Below are positions 1-8,732 of a stretch of 47,970 nt of DNA, piece after piece (within the stretch, counting starts at the first letter, position 1; each line of letters begins with the position of its first letter). Below the pieces are notes generated by a model. The model did no database searches. It saw nothing but the letters and a program-made list of their open reading frames with translations, and had not been told where the DNA came from. The DNA is from Okeania sp. SIO2B3. Its GTDB lineage: Bacteria > Cyanobacteriota > Cyanobacteriia > Cyanobacteriales > Microcoleaceae. Both the position numbers and the translations under genes were made by a program. The stretch spans positions 1 through 47,970 of the forward strand of contig NZ_JAAHGH010000051.1 of the NCBI RefSeq assembly GCF_010672525.1, read 5' to 3'.

Positions 1-179
1 TAATTAAACTTATTTGTTCTGATAAAAAGTTGAGGGCGATCGCTATCTCTATCTCTATCTTTCCACTCAGTAAATAATTCCTTTTCTGGATTATTCTGAT
101 GACTGTAATTTATGAGAAATTCGATTAATTTTTTGGCTCGTTTGAGAGGTTCCTCACCCCAGTTACCTGTTCTTGCCAT
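1..179 (-). CDS. 5' part of an unrecognised protein, running off the window start
   Basis: An open frame reads leftwards from an ATG at 179 to the window edge, giving 59 visible residues that begin MARTGNWGEEPLKRAKKLIE. The visible part is charged and probably helical. A HIP1 octamer and a short ATCTCT repeat lie inside it and encode an RDRDSDR stretch. The next codon at the edge starts with TA, so the frame could stop right there or continue. I do not recognise the family. The open frame and the lack of in-frame stops are the only support. Confidence 0.4.
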   Translation of the reverse strand, partial: MARTGNWGEEPLKRAKKLIEFLINYSHQNNPEKELFTEWKDRDRDSDRPQLFIRTNKFN

Positions 180-192
180 AGATTTTATTTGA

Positions 193-450
<258 letters not shown>

Positions 451-713
451 GAATTATTTGAAGTTTGGGTCAGAGCTATTTTATTGTAGTAAAACGCATC
501 GGGGGTATGAGAATATCGAGCTACCAAGAACTACCAAAGAGTTAATTCAACTCTTCTAATTGTAGTCTCTCCCCACAGTCCCCACACTTTCCACACTTTG
601 CAAACCCAAGTGGTTATAAATAATAAAAAAGTCCTGATACTAATTCACTTTCAAGATGTCACAAACAGTTTCAAACTTTAAAAGTGAAATAATTTCCTGA
701 AATTACCGAATAA

Positions 714-840
714 TTAAGGTAAAAATCCTCTCCTTTAAAGGAGAAACAAGAAAAAATTTTCCTTTTATTCAATCCTATCCGTTTTAGGGAGAGGTCATTA
801 TCAATTATCCATTATCAATTATCAATTATTGAATGTATAT
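714..840. repeat. Dispersed repeat J, uninterrupted copy
   Basis: The block contains a short palindrome (CTCCTTTAAAGGAG), then an A/T-rich tract, GGGAGAGGT and several ATTATCAATT units. The same sequence recurs at 29203-29398, where about 70 bp of unrelated GC-rich DNA interrupts it. The pair lets the empty and filled sites be compared directly. Confidence 0.7.
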
Positions 841-908
841 TCAAGATTTTGTAGCTCTATAAAATCCTACTTTTGACTTTTGACTTTTAACTTCCGTGAA
901 ACGGTATG

Positions 909-1102
909 ATACCAATTCCCATGCATTAGTGCTATACTTGGCTGAAACTTCAGTTATCAAGTAATTAATACAGGTTTAATAACTTATTTCCTAATTATTA
1001 GCTAGTTAATGCTAATTATTCTGGTGTTTGTCTCTCCCCCACTCCCGCACTCCCTTACTCCCCTACTTAAGAAAGTATAGAAAAGTTTTTGAGAAACTGT
1101 AT
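909..1102. mobile_element. MITE-like element, family B, copy 1
   Basis: It begins ATACCAATTCC and ends near AAACTGTAT, giving imperfect inverted ends. Conserved inner blocks are AAGTAATTAA, TTAATTATTCTG, a C-rich CTCCC tract and TAGAAAAGTTTTTGAG. Clear relatives are at 13162-13392 and 13401-13566, with a partial one near 39050. No open reading frame is present. Confidence 0.6.
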
Positions 1103-1312
1103 GAATTTGGGTGGTTTGGGGTAGGTACAAACTAACCCAAACTGAAATTCCTAATCATTTTAAGTAATTGAAAAAAAGGTTTGGGTTACTCCCAAGCTAT
1201 CCTCAAGCTGAATACTTTATTGTCAGAGATTTATAGGTAAATTATTGCATCCCTTGCCTTGGGGTAGTATCTACCTTTTATGGTAGAGATGTAACTTCAA
1301 TAAAGAACAAAA

Positions 1313-1533
1313 ATGAATAATACCAATTCTCAGAAACGTTTACCTAAACCTTATGTAAAGCAGAACAAAAAAATAAAACTCAAATAACTGCTTCTATTAT
1401 TTTAGAAATAATTGAAGTAGGAGCAGTACTTATCACCTTATCTACAGTCACTTTATCTTTAACACTTCTACTTACTCCTTTAGCTATGTTTTGCATATTC
1501 TACAAGTACAGAATTTTTGAATTAATTAATTAA
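1313..1533 (+). pseudogene. Small membrane protein split by a -1 shift at an A7 run
   Basis: An ATG at 1313 opens a hydrophilic frame (MNNTNSQKRLPKPYVKQNKK) that stops at about 1387. The -1 frame from the A7 run at 1367-1373 carries on without a stop to 1531-1533 and encodes one strongly hydrophobic helix (core EVGAVLITLSTVTLSLTLLL) and a short basic tail. That second frame has no upstream start codon of its own. Joined, the product would be about 73 residues. A sequencing indel in the homopolymer, a decayed gene or real ribosomal slippage would all explain it. No family was recognised. Confidence 0.35.
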
Positions 1534-1630
1534 GTAATAAGAGTCGAGAGTCATCTCTTAAGATGGTAAGCATAATGCTTACCTAAGAGGACTTAGAGGA
1601 TATCTGAAAAGTTGTTTAATACTGAATTTT

Positions 1631-1714
1631 GCCCCCCTAGCCCCCCAATTCTGGGGGGAACAAGAATCCATTAACTGGTAAAAGTCCCCCAAAATTGGGG
1701 GATGCGCGGGGGCT
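1631..1714. repeat. GCCCCCCTAGCCCCCC palindromic repeat
   Basis: It opens GCCCCCCTAGCCCCCC, continues through CTGGGGGGAA and AAAGTCCCCC, and ends GGGGGATGCGCGGGGGC, so it can fold into C-rich/G-rich hairpins. The same arrangement lies inside the element at 23152-23365, and a related C/G-rich sequence lies within the NACHT gene at 17519-17764. It is a dispersed intergenic repeat sitting just downstream of the TPR gene. Confidence 0.65.
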
Positions 1715-1724
1715 TTGCAATTCT

Positions 1725-3056
1725 TCAATTATTCTTATTTCTATTCAACTTATCAAGCTTTTGTAGAAAATAACTTTCTCGATATCCCCCTAATTGTCTC
1801 GATAATTCTAAACCTCTTTGAAAAGATGAAATTGCCAAACCAAAAGCTTTTAATTGTGCATAAACTTGACCCATACGGTCATAAATTTCCATCATTCCAT
1901 AAACATTAACAAACTGTTGATCCATCAATAATTGAACTTTATATATTTCAATTGCTGCCTCCTTTTCATCCTGAGAAAGATAGAGCGCTGCCAACTTTTC
2001 CAAAGCATCACTAGCACTTATAAACCTTTGAATTGATTGAGCAATATCATAAGCTTCTTGATAGTATTGACTGGCAAGACTAAGTTTTCCAAGTTCCTCA
2101 TAATCTTCAGCAATAGATATTTTTATATCCGGAACTTCTGTGATAATTTGTTGACCTTCGTAAAAATTGACCAATCTTTCTTTAGCTGTAATTGCTTGTA
2201 AAGGTTTTCCCGCTTGATTATAAATGAAAGCTAATTTTTCGATAGTATCTACTTTTTCAAAATTAGTAGTTAAAGAAGGATCTATTGTTTCTTCATTAGT
2301 AGATGTTTCTAACTCACTCTGCTGCTGAACCTCCAATAATTCTTCATAGGCGATCGCTGCATTATCATAATCTAGCCAATTCAAGTATATTTCCCCCATA
2401 GCTGTCAAAGCTTGTTTCAGAGTAGCAACATCCTCTTGCTCCCTAGCTTCAGCAATAACTTGTTGATAAACTTGAACTGCTGGATCTTTTGCTCTAACAG
2501 TATTAAATGCAGAACCTAATGCTTGCAACAATTCTATATTCACAGGTTCTTGCTCTTGAATCTCTGGTTGTAAGGTTTCCAGTCGTTTTGTAATCCACTG
2601 CACTTGTAATTTTTGACTATTATTCCATGCTATTTCTGCCACTCGTTCCAAAGCAGCTAACTCTTCTGCTTGACCAAGATAACGTCGCAAACGAAGTTCT
2701 CTATTCCAGGTATCAAAAGCTTTAGTTGTTTCTCCCCCCGCAAATAATGCTGCTGCTTCAGCGTTAAGTCGGTCGAGTTCTTGAGAAAGTTCTTCTCGTT
2801 TGTCCCCGGTAACAGTTCCTGTCGTAGGAGGTTCTGGCAAAAGTGGGTCTGGTTCGGTGCTTTCTAAAGGATTAGGGGAAAATTGATTGGGAGGTTCTAA
2901 TTCTTGTTCTGCATCTGTTTGACGTTGAGAGATAATATTTACAGCATTTTTTCTGAGAGTATATTCGGAAAATTCAGGAGTTTTTGCTAAACAATAGCTT
3001 GAAAAGTAGAGGTAAAAACAACTGCTAGTGAGAACTAAGTTTTGAATTTTGAACAT
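1725..3056 (-). CDS. Exported tetratricopeptide-repeat protein
   Basis: The protein has 443 residues. The first ~25 residues (hydrophobic core SSCFYLYFSSYCLA) look like a signal peptide or membrane anchor, so it probably acts in the periplasm or on the membrane. Residues ~50-85 are rich in Pro, Glu and Ser and look like a flexible linker. From ~90 to the end it is a series of helical TPR-type units, for example those around DYDNAAIAYEELLEVQQQ and AFGLAISSFQRGLELSRQ. TPR arrays bind other proteins; the partner cannot be read from the sequence. It stands alone, between dispersed repeats, with none of its neighbours in an obvious operon. Confidence 0.8.
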   Translation of the reverse strand: MFKIQNLVLTSSCFYLYFSSYCLAKTPEFSEYTLRKNAVNIISQRQTDAEQELEPPNQFSPNPLESTEPDPLLPEPPTTGTVTGDKREELSQELDRLNAEAAALFAGGETTKAFDTWNRELRLRRYLGQAEELAALERVAEIAWNNSQKLQVQWITKRLETLQPEIQEQEPVNIELLQALGSAFNTVRAKDPAVQVYQQVIAEAREQEDVATLKQALTAMGEIYLNWLDYDNAAIAYEELLEVQQQSELETSTNEETIDPSLTTNFEKVDTIEKLAFIYNQAGKPLQAITAKERLVNFYEGQQIITEVPDIKISIAEDYEELGKLSLASQYYQEAYDIAQSIQRFISASDALEKLAALYLSQDEKEAAIEIYKVQLLMDQQFVNVYGMMEIYDRMGQVYAQLKAFGLAISSFQRGLELSRQLGGYRESYFLQKLDKLNRNKNN

Positions 3057-3116
3057 TTTAATTAGATGGTTAACTTTGATAATAATTTTATGTTAGGTGT
3101 TAGGTGTTAAGGTCTT

Positions 3117-3262
3117 ATATCATGTCCGGATAATTAGTGATAAAAAAACTTTCTCCTTTTCCTCCTCTTCTTCTTGCTTCTTTCTTGCCTCCTGACTTCT
3201 GACTCCTGACTCCTCAGTCGTTTATTTATCAGTATTCTACCGGACATATATATGACATAATA
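3117..3262. mobile_element. MITE-like element, family D, copy 1
   Basis: The left end ATATCATGTCCGG and the right end CCGGACATATATATGAC are imperfect inverted repeats around a pyrimidine-rich core. The left terminus and the following ~20 bases recur at 47907 at the other end of the window. It carries no coding sequence. Confidence 0.5.
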
Positions 3263-3850
3263 TTAGGTTTTATGTGAGGCTGAACATAATTATTAAAGTA
3301 CTTTTTAGGAAGCGTGAGGTACAGTGTTAAAATTAATCTTTTTTTCCCTACTCCCTACTCCCTACTCCCTAAAGTCCTAAAATTTTGTACCTCATCAACT
3401 CCAAAACTGCTGTAAATTTGGTGTTGCTGATTTGAGGTATGAAATTCAACTTTGAGTAAATTTTAAGCTAAAACAATAGTGCAAATTATACCTATTTAGT
3501 CACCGAAAAACTCCTTTCTACCTACTAACTCCTGACTCCTGTGAAATCATACATTTATTCAACAACGCCCCTATTTAAAATAATAAATTAAGTTATCAAT
3601 CATTCTCATCCTCAAAAGCTCTCGAAAAAATTGCCAGGGAAATAGTTGCATTCAAACAAAAATTCTGATATTTTGAAGATTATAAGATGTATAATCGGTA
3701 GCCTGACCATATGCATGATTTTTTATTCAACAAAAATAAAAATAGAAGCTGATTCGCCTCTTCCCATCTTCCCAATAATATGACGAAAAAATTAGCTGAA
3801 TCGCCGAGAAGCCTCACACCATAATATGCAGATTTGGTGACCAGATGAAT
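3263..3850. other. Gene-poor, repeat-derived stretch
   Basis: No convincing gene was found. It includes a CCCTACT tandem run around 3349-3372 and a GAGGTACA...TTGTACCTCA inverted pair (about 3316-3395). The TTTTGTACCTCA motif also appears near 6290, and a similar GTACCTCA near 40355. A 70-codon minus-strand frame at 3680-3892 shows no family features and overlaps the presumed left end of the downstream TnpB element. Confidence 0.4.
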
Positions 3851-3856
3851 CGGCGA

Positions 3857-3889
3857 CAAATTGAATAGGTTCGATGCCCATTCAATTTG
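3857..3889 (+). other. Hairpin, probable left-end structure of the TnpB element
   Basis: CAAATTGAAT at 3857-3866 is a perfect inverted repeat of ATTCAATTTG at 3880-3889, with a 13-base loop. It lies ~80 bp upstream of the tnpB start. IS200/IS605 transposases recognise subterminal hairpins of this kind at the left end, so it is a good candidate for the element boundary. The exact cleavage site is not visible. Confidence 0.45.
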
Positions 3890-3969
3890 CATGCTATCCC
3901 AGCAGAAGCTTTCGCCCTAGTTGAAAAACTTGTATTATTATATTGCTATAACCCCGGAAATTTTCCACC

Positions 3970-5199
3970 ATGCGCACTGCCTACCAATATAAATTAAGGC
4001 CCAACTCAGATCAAATAGCCACCATAGAATTGTGGTTGGAATTGTTGCGTCGGCAGTACAACTATAGATTAGGTGAGCGGTTCTCATGGTGGTCAGAAAA
4101 CCTTTGTCCAGTTAACGCTTGCCCCTTAGTGATGCCAATTCCTCCACTAAGAGATAATCCAGATTATTACTCTCAAAAACGAGATTTGGTCAATACCAAA
4201 GACAAGTTTTCTGAGTACAAGCTGATTCATTCTCAGGTCCTGCAAGATTGCATAAAACGGGTAAAACTTGCCTTTGATAGATGGTTTAAAGCAGACAAAA
4301 ATGGACAGAAATTAGGGAAACCAAGGTTCAAGGGAATTGGACGTTATCGCAGTTTTACTTATCCTCAAATCAAACTTGACTGCATAGAAGAAAATCAAAT
4401 TAATTTGCCCAAAATAGGAAAGGTAAAGTTAATTCAGCATCGTCCAATACCAGAAGGGTTAACAATTAAAACTGTAACTATTAGTCGTAAAGCTGATGGT
4501 TATTATGTGACTTTATCCCTAGAAGACAAATCAGTTCCAGCTTTGACTACTATTGTTGAACCTACATTAGAAAATACTCTGGGAATTGATATGGGGCTGA
4601 AGGAATTCTTAGTAACAAGTGAAGGAGAATCTGTCCCCATACCTCAATACTATCGCTCTTCTCAGAAGCGATTAAAGACTCTACAAAAACGTTTATCTCG
4701 AAAGAAAAAAGGAAGTAAAAGGTGGTTAAAGGTTGTCAAAGCTGTAGCGAAACAACATAAAAAGGTTGCGGATAAACGTAAAGATTTTCATTTCAAAACA
4801 GCCGATGAATTGTTATCAAAAGCAGAAGTTATCGCCCATGAAAACTTAAACATTAAAGGACTAGCAAAGACCCGTTTGAGTAAATCAATCAACGATGCTG
4901 GATGGGGTCAATTCCTGTCTATTTTGACTGTCAAAGCTGAAAATACTGGACAGAAAACTATAGCAGTGAACCCCAAAAATACTAGCCAAGATTGCTCAAA
5001 TTGTGGAAAAAAAGTTGATAAAGAATTATCTCAAAGAACCCATTCTTGTCCGCACTGCGGCATAGCAATAGACCGCGACTTGAATGCAGCGATAAATATC
5101 AAAAATAGGGCGGTAGGGCATTCCGTCCTTAAAGCTCGTGGATCCCGACGGAATACCGGGGCTGCGAACCGAGAAGCCCACACTATAGCGCCAGCTTAG
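3970..5199 (+). CDS. tnpB: TnpB RNA-guided endonuclease of an IS200/IS605-type element (subfamily 1)
   Basis: This 409-residue protein has the full TnpB layout. The N-terminal helical/WED part is followed by a RuvC-like nuclease with Asp207 in GIDMGLKEF, Glu291 in AHENLNIKGL, and Asp368/Asp370 in DRDLNAAINI. A zinc ribbon (CSNCGKK ... CPHCG) sits between the last two. Established work shows that such proteins are DNA endonucleases guided by an RNA made from the element's right end. No tnpA transposase accompanies it, so the element is IS1341-like and would need TnpA in trans. It looks intact. A decayed relative lies at 30244-30611. It differs clearly from the TnpB at 20442, so two subfamilies coexist here. 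Confidence 0.9.
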   Translation: MRTAYQYKLRPNSDQIATIELWLELLRRQYNYRLGERFSWWSENLCPVNACPLVMPIPPLRDNPDYYSQKRDLVNTKDKFSEYKLIHSQVLQDCIKRVKLAFDRWFKADKNGQKLGKPRFKGIGRYRSFTYPQIKLDCIEENQINLPKIGKVKLIQHRPIPEGLTIKTVTISRKADGYYVTLSLEDKSVPALTTIVEPTLENTLGIDMGLKEFLVTSEGESVPIPQYYRSSQKRLKTLQKRLSRKKKGSKRWLKVVKAVAKQHKKVADKRKDFHFKTADELLSKAEVIAHENLNIKGLAKTRLSKSINDAGWGQFLSILTVKAENTGQKTIAVNPKNTSQDCSNCGKKVDKELSQRTHSCPHCGIAIDRDLNAAINIKNRAVGHSVLKARGSRRNTGAANREAHTIAPA

Positions 5200-5215
5200 T
5201 GTGGGAGTATGTCAC
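5100..5215 (+). ncRNA. Right end of TnpB element 1, likely guide-RNA (omega RNA) scaffold
   Basis: The last tnpB codons run into a structured end. CCCACACT and AGTGTGGG form an 8-bp stem closed by ~13 bases, followed by the terminal AGTATGTCAC. The same terminal box ends the remnant at 30611, and a variant (GAACGTCAC after a CCTACATC/GATGTAGG stem) ends the minus-strand remnant at 9577. In characterised TnpB systems the omega RNA covers this part and its guide lies just past the element end. That places the guide in flanking DNA from about 5216 on. Transcription is inferred. Confidence 0.5.
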
Positions 5216-5269
5216 GTTTCAAGCATCTCTATTACAGGAAGTACTGATAACTGATAACTGGTAACTGAA

Positions 5270-5533
5270 ATGACCATCACCCTCAAACTATTCGCAGCTT
5301 ACCAAGAAGCCTATGGAGTCTCCGAACTCCAACTTACCCTTTCCCCAGGAACTACCGCCTCCCAACTTTTAGAACAGATCGTCACCCAACATCCTGAATT
5401 AGAGCAGTGGCGAAAAGTCACCAAATTTGGCATTAACTTCAACTTTGCCCCACCCGAAACCATCCTTCAAGACGGCGATGAAGTAGTCCTAATTCCTCCA
5501 GTTAGTGGGGGAGTAGGGGATTCAACTAATTAA
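5270..5533 (+). CDS. MoaD/ThiS-family ubiquitin-like sulfur carrier with a C-terminal extension
   Basis: This 87-residue beta-grasp protein resembles the small subunit of molybdopterin synthase (MTITLKLFAAYQEAYG at the start, LQDGDEVVLIPPVSGG near the end). Members of the family carry sulfur as a thiocarboxylate on a terminal Gly-Gly. Here the Gly-Gly is followed by seven more residues (VGDSTN after GG, with V first), so the protein would need trimming or an earlier stop to act in the usual way. It lies just after the TnpB element and upstream of a run of TAATTAATAAT repeats. MoaD is the best guess; no other molybdopterin genes are nearby. Confidence 0.7.
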   Translation: MTITLKLFAAYQEAYGVSELQLTLSPGTTASQLLEQIVTQHPELEQWRKVTKFGINFNFAPPETILQDGDEVVLIPPVSGGVGDSTN

Positions 5534-5566
5534 TAATTAATAATTAATAATTAATAATTACTAGAC

Positions 5567-5718
5567 AGTGCAAAGTTCTTGGAATAACTATTGCTAGCTA
5601 AGGCTTTCAGGGATTTCAAGGTGAGAAAATCTCAATTCACTAATATAGGTTCTGTAAGCCTTTTCCAGTAATACTTTCAGCCTTGAAAGTAAATTGTTTT
5701 TCAGAAGAACTTTGTACT
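5567..5718. mobile_element. MITE-like element, family G
   Basis: AGTGCAAAGTTCTT at 5567-5580 and AAGAACTTTGTACT at 5705-5718 are 14-bp inverted repeats with one mismatch, spanning 152 bp. The interior repeats CTTTCAG/CTTGAAAG-like pieces and has no open frame. The size and ends fit a miniature inverted-repeat element. Confidence 0.55.
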
Positions 5719-5728
5719 CTCCAGTAAT

Positions 5729-5860
5729 AATTAGGGTTTGCTGAATAAATCTCAAAGCATTTACAGATAAAGGTTTTAGCCTTTTTAGGTCTGTAATACC
5801 TTGGTTTTCAGCTCCAATCGCTCAAAAAGGAGCGCATTTTGGGATCATAGTTGGCCAGAA
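5729..5860. mobile_element. MITE-like element, family A, left half only
   Basis: It begins TTAGGGTTTGCTGA and stays alignable to the copy at 193 through AAAGCATT, ATAAAGGTT and CTTTTTAGG before the similarity fades. No matching right end was found. It sits almost directly against the family G element, so the region is a stack of insertions. The rest of the gap up to the threonine synthase gene (to 6647) is A/T-rich with a further element at 6210. Confidence 0.45.
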
Positions 5861-6209
5861 AATCAAGGGAAGATTCATCAATACCATTACGGTTGCAGGA
5901 CTGCCAATCATTTTAGATTTTAGATATTTTTTTTAGAAAATATAATTTCTTTGGTATATAGTATTAAACCACTTACCTCTAGAAGCCTTTTCACTATAAA
6001 ATGCTACATTTATTAAAATAAATCCAATATAGCAAAAAAAATAAGAAAGAAGAAAGAAGGAAGAAGAAAAAGTATTACGTTGTCTGAGTTTTAAGCTCTC
6101 GATCTGTCTCCGCCTTTTGCTCCCATTGCTATAACATTATTCACATTTAATACTAAATTAAATAGAAAAAATATGACAGAATAAAAACAAATTTATTCTG
6201 AAAGTTAGT

Positions 6210-6328
6210 AATATAGCGTTTTTCAGTAAAAGTGAAGTACACCTATTTTTATTTGTCTTCTGTTCCCTTTTCCCTAAAACCAACCAATTTTGTACCTCAC
6301 CAGCATGGAAATTGCTATATTAACAACT
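6210..6328. mobile_element. MITE-like element, family H
   Basis: Left end AATATAGCGTTTTTC and right end GGAAATTGCTATATT are imperfect inverted repeats. Inside is TTTTGTACCTCA, which recurs near 3388, with a similar GTACCTCA near 40355. No coding capacity is present. Confidence 0.4.
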
Positions 6329-6647
6329 AAAATATTAATCAATATTGGCTTAAAAACTATAACAAATTCAAACTAAATACTTATAAAAGCAACTAATTTT
6401 TAGTTTAATTATAATAAATAAGCCCTTGATAATACTCCTCAAATAGCCACATTCAAAATAACTACTAAATCAACAACATTACCTGCCAAAACAGAAAATA
6501 TATCTGTTGCAGTTAATAATGAAAAATAGAAAAAAAAATAATCCAGACTATTTTTGTCGGGTATAGTTGACGGTGATTTTTACCCATGCTACTATTTCAA
6601 AAAGTGCAGAACAATTCTTAGTTAGTTAGAAGTAGGGAGTAAAGAAT

Positions 6648-7961
6648 ATGACCCAGGCCACAAATATCGATAGTCAAATCCACAGTCAAAATACAGCAAT
6701 AGAAACACTCAAGTGCAAAGAATGTGGTGAAGAATACCCACTAGAAGCCAAACATATATGCGAAGATGTATGCTTTGGCCCCCTAGAAGTAAAGTATGAC
6801 TATGAAAAAATCCGTCAAACAGTGAGCCGGGCAACAATCGAAGCTGGTCCTAACTCTATATGGCGTTATCGTCAGTTCCTACCAGTAACAACAGATAACG
6901 TAATAGACGTAGGAACAGGTATGACTCCCCTACTAAAATCAGAACGTTTAGCCCGTCGCCTGGGTCTAAAAAATCTCTACATCAAAAATGACGCTGTAAA
7001 TATGCCTACCCTCAGCTTCAAAGATAGGGTAGTATCAGTGGCCCTCAGTAGAGCTAGAGAATTAGGTTTCTCCACAGTATCCTGTGCCAGTACAGGCAAC
7101 CTAGCAAACTCCACCGCAGCGATCGCAGCCAAAGCAGGATTAGAGTGTTGTGTATTTATCCCCTCCGACCTAGAAGCAGGCAAAATTCTCGGCACCCTAA
7201 TTTACAATCCAACAGTTATGGCAGTCAAAGGTAACTACGACCAAGTAAACCGCCTCTGTTGCGAAGTTGCCAATACCTACGGTTGGGGATTTGTCAATAT
7301 TAACCTCCGTCCCTACTACTCAGAAGGTTCAAAAACTTTAGGCTTTGAAGTCGCCGAACAACTAGGATGGCAACTACCAGACCATATCGTTGCTCCCATC
7401 GCCTCCGGTTCCCTCTACACTAAAATTTATAAAGGGTTCCAAGAATTTGTCAAAGTAGGCTTAGTAGAAGATAAAGCAGTTCGTTTTAGTGGAGCGCAAG
7501 CTGAAGGTTGTTCCCCAGTAGCTCAAGCATTCAGAGAAGGTCGTGATTTTATCACCCCAGTTAAACCTAATACTATTGCCAAATCAATCGCGATCGGCAA
7601 CCCCGCAGATGGTATCTACGCATTAGAAGTAGCTCGCAAAACAAACGGTAATATCGAATCTGTCACCGATACTGAAGTTATTGAAGGTATGAAGTTATTG
7701 GCAGAAACAGAAGGCATCTTCACAGAAACAGCAGGTGGTACAACCATTGCAGTGTTGAAAAAATTAGCAGAAGCAGGCAAAATCGATCCTGAAGAAACTA
7801 CAGTTGCCTACATTACAGGTAATGGCTTAAAGACACAAGAAGCAGTACAAGGTTATATCGGCGAACCTCTAACAATAGATGCAAAGTTAGACAGTTTCGA
7901 GCGAGCTTGGGAACGCGCACAAACATTAGAGCGTCTTGATTGGGAGCAAGTTTTGGTTTAA
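6648..7961 (+). CDS. thrC: Threonine synthase
   Basis: This 437-residue PLP enzyme converts O-phosphohomoserine to threonine. The N-terminus has a small Cys-containing segment (CKECGEEYP) typical of the cyanobacterial/plant-like branch. The pyridoxal-phosphate lysine is Lys125 in LSFKDRV, the cofactor-phosphate loop is around SGSLYTK, and ASTGNLANS and TAGGTTIAV are conserved active-site segments. GGGAG lies 12 bases upstream of the ATG. A MoaD/ThiS-type gene follows on the same strand 280 bp downstream, a pairing that recalls the sulfur-carrier clusters of other PLP enzymes. Length and motifs are normal. Confidence 0.95.
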   Translation: MTQATNIDSQIHSQNTAIETLKCKECGEEYPLEAKHICEDVCFGPLEVKYDYEKIRQTVSRATIEAGPNSIWRYRQFLPVTTDNVIDVGTGMTPLLKSERLARRLGLKNLYIKNDAVNMPTLSFKDRVVSVALSRARELGFSTVSCASTGNLANSTAAIAAKAGLECCVFIPSDLEAGKILGTLIYNPTVMAVKGNYDQVNRLCCEVANTYGWGFVNINLRPYYSEGSKTLGFEVAEQLGWQLPDHIVAPIASGSLYTKIYKGFQEFVKVGLVEDKAVRFSGAQAEGCSPVAQAFREGRDFITPVKPNTIAKSIAIGNPADGIYALEVARKTNGNIESVTDTEVIEGMKLLAETEGIFTETAGGTTIAVLKKLAEAGKIDPEETTVAYITGNGLKTQEAVQGYIGEPLTIDAKLDSFERAWERAQTLERLDWEQVLV

Positions 7962-8073
7962 CCAACTTCACCTCAAAAATGCCTACATACACCTATGAAA
8001 AACCGGCATTGCTGAGGGGCGGGATGAATATAAGTGGGGTGGATATCCTGCCAAGGAGTGAAAATATCAGGAA

Positions 8074-8109
8074 CGGGCAAGATGCCCATTCCACAAAACT
8101 ATTAAAATC
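8074..8109. repeat. Inverted dispersed repeat (GGGCAAGATGCCC)
   Basis: This 36-bp segment matches the reverse complement of 40312-40347 at 35 of 36 positions. It starts with the palindrome GGGCAAGATGCCC. It fills the space between threonine synthase and the CysO-like gene. The short open frame running through it (7940-8140) is therefore not credible as a gene. Confidence 0.6.
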
Positions 8110-8241
8110 ATCCCGCATTTATGCAACGGCGGAAAAATAATTTTTTTCTTAAAGATAGACAGTTTTTCTTAGTTCAGTATTAAGATGAAAATTTGCAAAT
8201 AGCAAATAAAGTATTATCAATATAATCTAGATTAATCAATT

Positions 8242-8535
8242 ATGGCAGTTACAGTTTTAATTCCTACCCCACTGCAAAAATTTACTGAAAATAAAACAAA
8301 AGATAAAGCAAAAGTTGAAATTGAATGTGGCGGTGGTAATATCTCAGAATTAATAGATTCTCTAGAAACAGACTATCCCGGAATCAAAAAAAGTCTCTGT
8401 GATGACCAAGGGGAACCCCGAAGATTTTTAAATTTTTATGTCAACAGTGAAGATATCCGGTTTTTAGAGGGAACAAAAACATCTCTACAAGATGGAGATG
8501 AAGTGAGCATTGTTCCTGCTGTTGCTGGTGGTTAA
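8242..8535 (+). CDS. CysO-like MoaD/ThiS-family sulfur carrier protein
   Basis: The protein has 97 residues and a beta-grasp fold. It ends exactly in VAGG, the exposed Gly-Gly that an E1-like enzyme adenylates and thiocarboxylates. [19 protein letters not shown] and [16 protein letters not shown] match the CysO/MoaD-like class better than ThiS. In actinobacteria CysO donates sulfur to the PLP enzyme CysM. Here the nearest PLP enzyme is threonine synthase, so a role in sulfur amino acid metabolism is possible but not shown. The stop codon falls inside the terminal repeat of the MITE-like element beginning at 8532. Confidence 0.8.
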   Translation: MAVTVLIPTPLQKFTENKTKDKAKVEIECGGGNISELIDSLETDYPGIKKSLCDDQGEPRRFLNFYVNSEDIRFLEGTKTSLQDGDEVSIVPAVAGG

Positions 8536-8732
8536 TATCAAATCCGTTTAATTGGACATAAAAAAAATCTCCAATCGTCATAACTACGCTCATCTTTGTA
8601 ATTCTCTCTCCTCTCTGACTCCTGTAGGGGCGATTTCCGTTCCGGAATGCTCCTAATTACGCTAAACACCTACGACTCCTGACTCCTCCTGACTTAACCA
8701 TTCTATGGCTGTTTAACCGGATTTGATATTAA
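8532..8732. mobile_element. MITE-like element, family C
   Basis: TTAATATCAAATCCG at 8532-8546 and its perfect reverse complement at 8718-8732 bound 201 bp; with one mismatch the match extends to 20 bp. The TAA of the upstream gene (8533-8535) lies in the left repeat. The interior is pyrimidine-rich and non-coding. The core ATATCAAATCCG also forms the hairpins at 27320 and 27445. Confidence 0.7.

Noticed and set aside
3680-3892. 70-codon minus-strand frame
   Set aside because: It covers the presumed left end and hairpin of the TnpB element and shows no conserved features.
6425-6530. About 35 codons ending in KTENISVAVNNEK before thrC
   Set aside because: The frame looks protein-like but has no start, no recognisable family and a short length; it may be a gene relic but cannot be supported.
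7940-8140. 66-codon frame after thrC
   Set aside because: It overlaps the thrC end and runs through a dispersed repeat also found at 40312 in the other orientation.
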